The notes under the pieces: model-generated
Seen by the model: the letters and a program-made list of their open reading frames with translations, nothing else
What the model was told of the DNA's origin: nothing
Databases searched by the model: none
Position numbers and translations under genes: made by a program
Assembly (NCBI GenBank): GCA_973895155.1
Contig: OZ316891.1
Location: 10,912,001 to 10,976,000, forward strand
Length of the DNA stretch: 64,000 bases
From: Marsupella aquatica
Taxonomy: Eukaryota > Marchantiophyta
Direction: 5' to 3'
Shown here: piece by piece, positions 24,401-34,000 of the stretch
Layout of the letters: each line of letters begins with the position of its first letter
Numbering within the stretch: position 1 is the stretch's first letter

Positions 24401-26538
24401 TCTCCTCGCTGACATAGCAAGCTCAGAGTTAGACCTCCGAAATCACTTTTGGAGGGTTCACGCGCATTTCCGAAGCAGATGGAACTTCGTTTTGTTTCCT
24501 GGAGTGGGAACCAAATAATTATGGATCGGAGTCGGGGCCACTATGCTTCCTAACGTATGTTCAGCTGCAGGGTATGGAGAGAGATGAGAAATTTAAAGAC
24601 CAAGTCGACCAGTATGCGCTGTTGAACCCATCCTGCAGAAACCAAGTGAAGAAGCAATTGACAGTTCTTGAAGAGCAGCTCCGCAAGGACAGGCTTCTCT
24701 GGCTCCAGGTGTGTATATTGCACAATTTTCTGAGCACATCATGAACTTCGATCAAGTCTGGTCCTCGTGAATTGCCGGAAAGTTGCACCGTGCTGAGGAT
24801 CTGATCCGTTACAAGACGCAGAAAACCATGAGTTGATGAGCCCAGAGTTGTAAAGTCAGAATTCCGGACAGGCCGCGTTTGCTTTTCTTCCATCCATTGT
24901 CAAAGCAAAAGTAAACATTATCCTCTGCACATTGTGGACAGGAGGTGGAAACTGTCCGACAACAGTTCCAACACATGGCAGATGCGGTTCATGACGAACA
25001 GTAAGCATTGGTCTACATTGCTTTTGAGTATCTGCTGTTCATGTTAGGTTAGTGGGGAAGCTCTTTCTTACCAGTCTTGTTTATTCCTGTGCTTTTGCAT
25101 CGAATTGTTTACCCTTTTGCTATGAATGGGCAATAGACGCCTCAAAGATCTTGGGTGTGCCCTCTCGATCTAGCCAGGAAGCACAGCAACCGTGAACCCA
25201 TTGTTCTAGATGATTGGGCTACAGGGTTGAAAGGGATGCTGCGACCATGCGTATTGAGAAACACATGGAGATAAGAATGAAGAACCTTGACGAGCAACAA
25301 CGAAGGAGAAGAGAGTATTTCATGAGTAGGAAGGTCCTGAGCTTGCACAAATGCAACCGGTTGAGAGTGAGTTTGACCCAAACCTTGCCCGATCTCTTGT
25401 GCTCCGTTCTCACGAATATTGGTTCTTAGTTCGGAGTCTCGACAACGAAAACATTCAACCAATAACTTCGGACCATATCTTGACTAAATGCTGCAATCAG
25501 GATAAAGATCTCGTTAATTATTTTAGAACACGTTGGGATCGTTGCGTTGTTCTTATTGTGAAATGGTATCTAAATGAAAAGTTTACGGAATTACTAAAAA
25601 TTAGTTTTACTGTGAAAAACAATTAAGCTGGACTTTCCTCAGTGAAGGTTGTATAATTGCATAGTGGGCATGACTCGCAGAGAGAGGCAGACATGAAAGG
25701 GCTTATGGACATTTGGCGAGACGAGCAACGAGTCTTTGAGAGGGAATGTAAACATGCCAGATTCGAGAAGGAAAAGTTGGAAAGCCTTCACATGAAAATT
25801 CATTTCAAAGCTCGCCAAGCAAGGTATTTTCTCACTCTGGAGACCCCAAAGAATTGTCTAAAAGTTGAATATTCCATCAGCAGACGTGTTTGGACTCGAG
25901 AGATGGTCGTTCACTCGTCACAAGAACTGCAGTCCTGCTTTAATTGAGAAAATGACGAGATGCTAAAGGCGACCACAAGAACTCAGTGACGCCAAAGTTC
26001 AAAGTATAGAAGTTTGCCACCATGATTTGAGAGAATGTCAACCCTCGTTGGAACAGGCTCCTGCCAGCACGTTGTGTTATGAAAGTCACATATTACAACA
26101 CAATCTTTCTTGACGAGCATCTTTGACCTCCATCCTGCTTGAAGTACTCAATTACAGGGTTTAAAAAAGCTGTACTTCATGCTGAGGAAGTATCTGAATC
26201 TGCAGGAAAGTTAATTGTCCAATTTGTAAGGAGAAGTTGAGCTGGCCACTCAAATCAACTTTATTTGAGCAAGATGAAGATGACCATGGTCAAGTTCCTT
26301 AGCACATTGCTGGAACTGCGGGACCACACTTGTGTACGTATACGTACTTTCATGCATTTGCAATGAAACCCTCAAACAGCCATTAGGAGATTTTGCTACC
26401 GAGTGTCCAGTACTATTTGCTGTTTGGTTGGTGCAATCTACCAACCTCACTTGTAACTCACGATCATCTTCTTCTCACCTTCTTGTATCGTCTGTGACAG
26501 TCCAGGAGTTGGCTCACGCCAAAGAGCATGTCAAGTAG
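21445..26538 (+). CDS. ten-exon coiled-coil protein of unknown family, 624 residues
   Basis: Proposed exons: 21445-21606, 22226-22507, 23349-24161, 24571-24708, 24942-25000, 25225-25366, 25681-25823, 25969-26003, 26158-26225 and 26506-26538. All junctions are GT-AG and in phase. The start ATG (ACAATGG) opens a polar N-terminus. Residues about 55-148 are helical (ASLERLRAIADNSAQCVDKL) and include CAICPDEKHFK. The central exon carries SPKNIAYKDSKGRWQQP. Residues from about 420 on are strongly charged helices typical of coiled coil (VKKQLTVLEEQLRKDR, NLDEQQRRRREYFMSRK, KGLMDIWRDEQRVFERE). Within exon 3 the frame is open across a GTAAGT at 23794, so an in-frame intron there is possible. The last two small exons are the least sure. 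In plants with swimming sperm such proteins are often flagellar, but that is speculation. AATAAA at 26911 fits its 3' end. Confidence 0.65.
21693..21819. repeat. 69-bp tandem duplication in intron 1 of the coiled-coil gene
   Basis: TGAATCCAATTATGCCTTC recurs at 21693 and 21762, each followed by AGCAAAGAGATAT and TTTGAAGATTGTAGACCAAT. The copies differ at a few bases. Confidence 0.9.
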
Positions 26539-27063
26539 GTGAAACAAGGATTCCTCAGTTACGTCAGGCACGTGACTGAGATTGGTAATGGGCTAATTGA
26601 ACGTTTTATGGAAACTCTTGTGATTGGTGTACAGAGAAATTTTTAAAAAGCAAACAAAGCCTTAAGTGTACAGCATTCAGGTTCGTTCAGGTCCCAATTG
26701 AACATAACGTGACTACTTGGCCACAAGTCCAATGTGCTTGGAACCCGTTATTACTTTGGAAACTTGTTATAATTCCTTCTTTGATTGAGGCCACTGGGCA
26801 AACTACGAGCTTTTGTGCGCAGAGCATATCATCGGGACTGTTCACATGTACTGCACTAGTTTGCACAGATCCAAATGCTAAGCCGAAGCTCTGCTGATGT
26901 AAATCTGTTGAATAAATTTGTTGTCAAATACAGAATTCTTATGGGATTGATGAATGACTAAAGGCTAATGGGTGCCTTCCAACACTAAAACCAACATCAC
27001 AGTCGAGCCCGAGGAAGGCATCAAAACCTGCTCAATCAAATGTCAGCATGTCATAACCTCAAT
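26539..27063. other. 3' region of the coiled-coil gene
   Basis: No further coding frame seen. AATAAA at 26911-26916 is the likely poly(A) signal of the upstream gene. The remaining ~150 bases separate it from the 3' end of a minus-strand pseudogene. Confidence 0.45.
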
Positions 27064-27948
27064 TCACCGTGGGCCGAAGGAAAATGTCCTGGGCCGCCAC
27101 AAATGAACAGCTTTGTCATAGAACGAACAAGTTGCAACGAGGGTTTTCATCCCCATGGCTGTCTCCGAGCCGAGCGTTCTGCAGTCAACTGACAGACTTC
27201 CCTCGTGACCGTTATCTCTTTCTGTCACCCTGTCCCCTGTCAATTTCGGCTTAATTATCTCCGTCTCTTCTATTTCTGCTACATGCTGAAGTACCTGCTT
27301 GGCCTCTTCTGCACCCGAGTTTGTCAGATCTGAACAAGAAAATCTGCCATGGCCTTTGGCCGAGCCTTTGGCCTCCAAATCCCTTATCTGCATTCAACAT
27401 CTCGAGAGCATTCCCCAAGTCACCTCGGCACCAACTTGCTCCATATGTCAGTGACGTATGTTCCTCGTACTGTTCAAGTACCTGGAATCCTCCTTCGACC
27501 ACTTGTGCTATTGCAGCTCCACTATGCATGCAAGCTGCTAGAAGAACGTCCCTCCTAGTGGGATGCCATTTCACTCTCCTACTCCTCCCCCGAGCCCCAA
27601 TTCTGCTGTCATGAGTGGTTTCTGTGTCATTCTCAAATCGAACAACCTCGCCCTCTCATCATAGCTACCGGTAACCAGCATATTCTCCCACAGCACATTG
27701 CTCTGAATGCTGGTAACACCCATGCTATGGGTTTTCCTGTCCCTAAATACTGGACAACTAGGATTCTCTCTCAGGTCCCAACAGCAAAATTGACAATCAT
27801 CACAGAGAGGCACATGGAAGTGGAGACGCCCACATTAGCCTTTTCGTGAAGCTCCAACGTTGCAGGGTCAGAGCCCTCCTCTAATGTGTGAAGACACAAA
27901 CTGCCATCAGCACTGGCCGGAGCTAAGGATGGAGGACCAGCCTCGTAA
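27064..27948 (-). pseudogene. DPH7-like WD40 (diphthine methylesterase type) pseudogene
   Basis: The minus strand carries recognisable WD40 pieces in the order expected for DPH7/WDR85, the enzyme acting in diphthamide synthesis on elongation factor 2, but in shifting frames. A first piece (ASADGSLCLH, ending near STSMCL, 27948-27806) is followed at once by CQFCCWDLRENP and TGSYDERARLFDLR (27813-27571). The stretch normally lying between these two blocks is missing. After GLGGGV a base is lost, so the next block (KWHPTRRDVLLAACMHSG) is in another frame. A further shift near 27395 moves the frame again to the final block, with ATCSFYDKAVHLWRP, ending at 27064. No introns interrupt the span, consistent with (not proof of) a retrocopy. 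I see no poly(A) tail. The intact parent must lie elsewhere. Confidence 0.8.
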
Positions 27949-29170
27949 GGGTTTTTTTTTCTCTGGGGGGGCCATCAAGTCTTTTTCTCCACTTTAGTTA
28001 GCCATGTGACAATTATATGGGCCGCTGTATCTCTCCCTAGACTTCATTCATTGTGAAACTTAAATGAACACTTTGTTAGGAGTAGTTCCTTATCGAGTTT
28101 TGATGAAATCTCCTATGTAGAACGCCTTCACTTAACTCACCTTTGAGTCCTTTAGTTTTGGAGCTTGCATTAGGCTTCTTATTTGGGTTGGTGTTTGTTC
28201 TCTTAGTTTGGACGGTTTGCTTGTACTTTTATCATTATTTCCTTTAGTCCTTTGCTCAAGTGGTGCCTCCCAGAGTAGATAGTTTGACTAGGCTGGTGGG
28301 CTCAATCCTGGCACAAAGAATGGAGTTTAGAGTCTGATTTGGCTCGATCCTGGCACAAAGAGCCATATCCTATTAAGATTCCATGATCATTCGCTTTTTC
28401 CCTTTTTGGTTTCTAAACTGTTTCAAGCTTTATTACTTCCAAAATTTGTTGCAGTAGAGACCGCAAACAAAATTTCACTTTTAGGGGTCATCGAAGCGAT
28501 GTGTTCGAACTCGAAAACAGTCCAGAACATCTCCAGTGACATTGATCCATGCCTGGGCTGGTCTCGCTTTTTTGTTACTTAACCACGTACGCACTCATGT
28601 CAGCACCAGCCTTCAGGAAGGTTCACCTGCTGCTGCTTATAGTCCGGTAGCACGTTCGGAGTCACATATACCTCGAATGTTGACTGTCTCCTTTGCCTGT
28701 AGCGCCTGATAGAGCCTCCGAATGCCTATAAGTAGGTGCCGCTAGTACCTTATTTACTATGCTCGTTCTATTTTCCCTCAGAGATCTGAGTTCATCGTTT
28801 GACTGTTGTCCCTTATCCCAGATCAAAGGTGAATGCTTCGTTCGGTTTACGGTCCCATTCGTTTCGCCGCCGAACGAATAGAGACTTTTTCACCAGGCAA
28901 GTGGGAATTACTTGTAAAGGTTGTTGTGTAGCGTCAATGTCTCAGTTGGTCTCACTTCTGCATCGACTTTAGTTCACCTGCGTTCACCACAGTTGACTTC
29001 ATCCTCCCATCTCGTATGTTTTGCATCTGTTGCTCTTACATTTGTTGCCTGTCATCTTGACACGCTTTTGATTATAGATAACTTCGTTATGTATGGATGC
29101 TTCGTTTCGATCCGGGAAGATCAGTCTAGTCAATAACAAGTCAGTTAGTCTGTCTTTTCAGTTAGTCGGG
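27949..29170. other. intergenic, promoter side of the dirigent gene
   Basis: No gene supported. A T-run next to a G-run (about 27951-27970) abuts the 5' side of the pseudogene. GCTCAATCCTGGCACAAAGA recurs in diverged form around 28290-28370. Confidence 0.4.
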
Positions 29171-29446
29171 GTAAGCGCGGTGCTTGTGACGACTACATTG
29201 CAATCTCAAAGTCATAACTGAGCTCCAATCTTCAGATCTGTAAGCGTGGTGTTTGTAACGACTACATTGCGATCTCAAAGTCATCAACTGAGTTGCAGTC
29301 CTTCTGCTCTGTGAGCGCGGTGCTTGTGACGAATACATTGCAATCTCAAATTCTTATATCAATTGAGCTGCAATCCTCAGATTTGTAAGAGCGGTGCTTG
29401 TGACGACTACATTGCAATCTCAAAGTCATCAACTGAGCTACGAGCA
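29171..29446 (+). repeat. four tandem ~70-bp units forming the leader of the dirigent gene
   Basis: Units start at 29171, 29240, 29311 and 29385 (periods 69, 71, 74). The last is cut by the ATG at 29447. Each begins GTAAG or GTGAG, then GCGGTGCTTGTGACGA, TACATTGC and ATCTCAAA. The first bases of every unit match a plant 5' splice site. The array ends exactly at the start codon, so it is probably 5' untranslated sequence. Confidence 0.9.
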
Positions 29447-29971
29447 ATGAGGTCCAGATCGAGTATGTCTGCTGGTCAGCGGGTGGTCCTTCTGCTGTGT
29501 TTCCTGCCCTCTCTTTTATCAGTCGGAGTTGAAGCTAAAATTAACGCACTGACCCTCTACGTGCACGAAGATCGACAGGCGGGGCCGGCTGCCACATTGA
29601 TTACCGTGTCGACAACTAGCGGAAACTTAAGCGAAGTAGGCTTCGGCACCATTCAAACTTTTAGCAACACCTTGAGAGCCGGACGTGAGAGCACGTCAGC
29701 ACTTCTGGGTGTGGAACCTGGTTTCGCCATCGTTGGTACCCAAAACGTTTTCATCAATTACGTACTTACGCTCAGTACTCCGACCTACAACGGCACCTTA
29801 TCTGTACAAGGGCAATTTGGATTCAACGTCTGGCCCAGAGAATTTGCGGTCGTTGGTGGAACTGGCGCCTTCCGATTTGCCACTGGCTACGATCTCAGTT
29901 ACATAGTCGACGAGTCTAATCTTGCAGATTATGTCACAGTCCATAAGATATACCTGAGATATGTGATATAA
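29447..29971 (+). CDS. dirigent protein, secreted
   Basis: A single-exon gene of 174 residues. Residues 1-30 form a signal peptide: an Arg/Ser start, the hydrophobic core VVLLLCFLPSLLSVGV, and cleavage expected near EA-KI. The mature part is a dirigent domain: LTLYVHED near its start, a central beta-barrel sequence with several N-x-T sites (for example NGT), and the family hallmark VGGTGAFRFATGY before a final strand ending KIYLRYVI. Dirigent proteins are extracellular and guide coupling of phenoxy radicals in lignan and related phenolic synthesis, without catalysing the oxidation. The length and lack of introns are usual for the family. I chose the ATG at 29447 because an upstream in-frame extension would run into the leader repeats and place residues before the signal peptide. 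The substrate cannot be told from sequence. Confidence 0.93.
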   Translation: MRSRSSMSAGQRVVLLLCFLPSLLSVGVEAKINALTLYVHEDRQAGPAATLITVSTTSGNLSEVGFGTIQTFSNTLRAGRESTSALLGVEPGFAIVGTQNVFINYVLTLSTPTYNGTLSVQGQFGFNVWPREFAVVGGTGAFRFATGYDLSYIVDESNLADYVTVHKIYLRYVI

Positions 29972-30661
29972 TCTATTCGGTAGAAGGTACACAGCTAGTG
30001 CTGTAATTCGCTTGCAGTAATTCTCACAGACTTGTAGTTTAGACGGTTCGGCGACGTCTTCTACAGACAGCCAGTGGTGAGACTCGAAGAGCTGTTTTGA
30101 TTTTCCTCAAGGTCTTAGTGCCATTCTAGAAGGCTACAGTATTGAAGTTGTCTGCAGCAGGAAGCAATGCAACACAATTAGCCCATATTGTGAAATAACG
30201 TGCAATCATGATTTGAGGATCTTGAAATGTAGTTGGACTTTTTAATAATGAGCAGTGTCTGAAGACTGGGCTTTCAGAATTTGAAACTCAATAATGAAAA
30301 GAGCAAACTGCGCGTGTCCAATTGCAATCTCCAACACTATAAGTATCGCTGAGTGCGCGCGTTGTCTCGTGTTGGCATCTTCAATGAAGTTCCCTACTGA
30401 ACAGTGACCCCGACAGAGACACACGGGATCTATACGAGAACTTTTAAGTAAGGTCCAATCTTCACCCCAAAGAAAATAAGAAAAAGACATTAGGATTCTA
30501 GCGAACATCTTAAGTATACTTTCGGGAAATTATTTCTACCGAGTCTACAGCATGAACACTCGTCCATTTCGTTTCTGATTCTGGACTACGACATTTTGTA
30601 CCATGCATTGTGGTTTGCTCGCTGTACGATGGTTTTCAATGTCAGCAAGAAACTGCACTCT
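29972..30661. other. 3' side of the dirigent gene and left flank of the retrotransposon
   Basis: No gene supported. The last five bases before the element (30662-30666, AAAAT) are its target-site duplication. Confidence 0.45.
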
Positions 30662-30666
30662 AAAAT

Positions 30667-30928
30667 TGTTGATAAAACTATCTAGCATGACTAAGATACC
30701 GGAACAGCCAACGGGAAGCACATAAGTACTCGGGGAAAGGGCAAGGAGTGCAGGGGGCGACAAAGAGGCGCCGCATAGTAGAAGAGCCCAAGAGAAGGGG
30801 CGAAAGCATCAGATGGATGCAACCTAGATCTAAAGGTAAGCAGCAAGGGACAGATGACGACAACGAACAGAAAGTGGGCCCGTATACTGAAGGGGAAAAC
30901 AAGGTACTGAAGATCGTAGTTTCCAACA
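30667..30928 (-). repeat. 3' LTR of the copia element
   Basis: On the plus strand it runs from TGTTGATAAAACTATC to GTAGTTTCCAACA, with TG...CA ends. It appears identical base for base to the LTR at the other end. Confidence 0.97.
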
Positions 30929-30937
30929 CCCCCTCTC
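30929..30937 (-). promoter_or_regulatory. polypurine tract of the copia element
   Basis: Read on the minus strand it is GAGAGGGGG directly against the 3' LTR, the place where plus-strand DNA synthesis is primed. Confidence 0.8.
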
Positions 30938-31042
30938 GATCTGAAGCCGCAGAAAACAAACGGGAGAGAGAGAGATGATGCAGGTCAGCGAGAGTACCAC
31001 TGTAGGTATAGTGCGGGAGTGCAGTGTACACATATGATGAAC

Positions 31043-34000
31043 CTAGATGAGAAGAGAGGACCTAGACCGAATGCCAAGGAAATCTCGATGCTTTTCAAAA
31101 ATTTGCCGACAGACTTGTTTGGTGAAAATGTCAGCATGTTGGTCATCGGTGTTGATGTATTGTAAAGAGACTTCGCCTTCAAGAATCCTTTCACGTACAA
31201 AGTGGTGTTTGGCCTCAATGTGTTTGGTGCGAGCATGGAAGATCGGATTCAGAGCAAGTCGAATAGATCCTTGGTTATCGCAGTGTAAGTGTAGATCGTG
31301 AGAAGTAGGGATTGCAGCTTCGTGTAGGTCCTTGTGGATGGTGGCATTGTCGCATTGAACAGGAACGGTGACGTTGGAGGTATGTTGGAGCTCGCGAAGT
31401 AATCGACGTAGGTACACAGCTTCCTTAGTAGCCTCAGAGAGGGCCTTGTACTCAGCTTCGGTGGTGCTGTCCGAAATTGTGGGTTGTCGTTTGCTAGCCC
31501 AGGAGATAGGCCCAGAAGCCAGGGTGAAGACATAGCCAGCAGTAGAGCGCCGAGTATCGAGGCATCCAAGGTAGTCCGCATCAGTATATCCTGTGAGAAG
31601 AAGCTGAGAGGAGCGTTTGTAGTGGATCCCATAGTCGAGTGTCTTCTTAACGTACCGAAGGATGTGCTTGGCAGCTTCCAAGTGCTGCAAGTGAGGTTGA
31701 GACATAAAACGAGCCACCATACCAACTGAGTAGGATAGATCCGGTCGAGTGGTCGTAAGGAAGAGTAGTTTACCCACAAGGGTGCAATACTCTGAGCGGT
31801 CAACGGGAGCCGTGTTAGAGTTAGATTGAGTGGCGAATCCTTCTGGTAGAGGCGTGTGGGCAGGCCTGCATTCAGTCATATTGTAATCACGAAGAATCTG
31901 TTCGGCATAGGTGTGCTGGTGAAGAAGCATACCGTTTGCAGTCTTGGTGAACTCCACACCGAGATATTTGCGGATTTCACCAAGATCCTTCATTTCGTAC
32001 CGATTCTGAAGATTGAGCTTGATAGTGTCGATGAGTGCCAAATCATTGCCGGTAATAAGAAGGTCGTCCACGTAAAGGAGTAAGAGTACAATAGAGGACC
32101 CCTGAAATAAGTAATACAGGTTGGGGTCAGCATCGCTCCGAGTCCAACCTTGTTCGTGAAGGTACTTATCAATCTCTTGATACCATTCACGGGGGGATTG
32201 CTTCAGTCCATAGATGGATTTGTTGAGCCGGCAAACAAGGTGCTCCAATCCTTTACGAGCAAAGCCAGGCGGTTGTTGCATGAAAAGGAGCTCTTTAAGA
32301 GTCCCGTTAAGGAATGCAGTAACAACGTCCATATGACTGATAGGCCAACCAGATGCAACAGCAAGAGCGATAACAGCACGAAGAGTTGACCAGCGAACGA
32401 CGGGTGCAAAAGTGTCATTATAATCTATGCCAGGTTGCTGTTCAAGACCCCTAGCAACAAGACGAGCTTTAAGACGTGCGCGCGTTGGATTATCGGCGTC
32501 ATGGATAGGTTTAGATTTGTACAGCCATTTTGATGAAATTGCACGTCTCCCCGGGGGTAACTCCACAAGGTCCCATGTCTCATTTTTAATCAAGCTGTCA
32601 TATTCTTCCTGCATAGCACTGCACCAGCCAGGGTCTTGTATAGCATCACGGAAGGCAATAGTGTCACTAACAGGGTTAGCGGTTTCGATAATGCATAAGT
32701 CTACATCCTCCGGGATATGCATTTCATAGTCCCCACTACGAGCCCAGGCTGGAAGCTGCCTGGCCCTTGACCCGCGGCGTTTTGGTAGCGGATTAATCTG
32801 AACATTTGGAGCAAGGGTGGAGTTACAGGGCAGAGGAGGAGCCTCGTCGATGGTGGGGTCGACGTTGTGGACATGAGTCCCACCGTGATTGCCAAGGTCA
32901 GCAACGTCCTTGATGGTGTTGTCATTGGGGAGCTGGGTCCCATCAAGATTGCTAGGGGCATCGTGAGCAGCATGGTCAAGAACATGATGTTCGTCCCCTT
33001 CTGGCTCAGAAGGAGCCTCAGTTGCCGGGAGAAGGTCAAGAAAAATGTCTGACTGGGCAGGAGGAGCACGAAAATCTCCAGGGGAGTCTTCAATAAAGGT
33101 GACATTGGAGGAGATAAGGATCCGACGAGAGAGGGGGTCAAAACAGCGGTAGCCTTTGGTGTTGAGGTCATAACCAATGAAGACAGAAGGGATAGCTCGC
33201 GAGCCAAATTTCCCATCGGACTTAGTAGGGAGGCGAACAAAAGCTGAGCAGCCAAGGACACGGAGGTGAGAGAGATCAGGCTTCATACCATAGAGAGCCT
33301 CAAAGGGCGTCGAGAGATGAAGGGCCCGAGTGGAACATCGATTGAGAACATAGGTGGCAGCTTTGACTGCCTCAGGCCAGAGGAAGCGAGGATATTTACC
33401 CTCAACATATATACTCCTGGCGGCCTCAAGTAAAGTGCGATTTTTGCGTTCAGCTACCCCATTTTGGTGGGGGGTACTAGGGGCAGTCAGTTGACGGCGA
33501 ATCCCGTGGTGGCTGCAGAACTCAATAAATTCTTGGGACAAGTATTCGCCACCTCGATCAGAGCGTAAACAGGAGAGCTTGGTGCCAAATTGATTTTCGG
33601 CAGCAGTTTTGAACGTCTTGAAGCAGCGGAAAGTCTCATGTTTGTGAGAGAGATAATAGACCCACGTAAAACGGGTAAAATCGTCGATGAAGGTCAAGAT
33701 GTACTTGACGGGGGAGCTGGAGTGGATGGGTCCGCAAAGATCAGAATGCACCAGATCCAAAACACGTGATGTGCGTCGAATGGAGTGCTTGGGGACATTG
33801 TCACGATGAGTTTTGCCGAGGATACATGACGTACATTGCTTTTTCTGAAAGGAGAGCAAGGGAACACCAGTAACGAGGTGTCGGGCAGTCATGTGATGTG
33901 CAGTTTGAAAGTTGAGATGAGCCAGACGCCGGTGCCATAAGTCGACAATGTCAGTCTCCACATTGGTGATGGTATTCGCTTCATGTGTCAAACAAGGCGG

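Noticed and set aside
29171-29446. CRISPR-like array or coding extension of the dirigent gene
   Set aside because: Units are direct tandem repeats without unique spacers and this is a plant genome. Extending the coding frame into the array would put residues before a good signal peptide.
32701-33261. Minus-strand frame of 186 codons inside the retrotransposon
   Set aside because: An overlapping frame shadowing the gag-pol linker region; no independent function expected.
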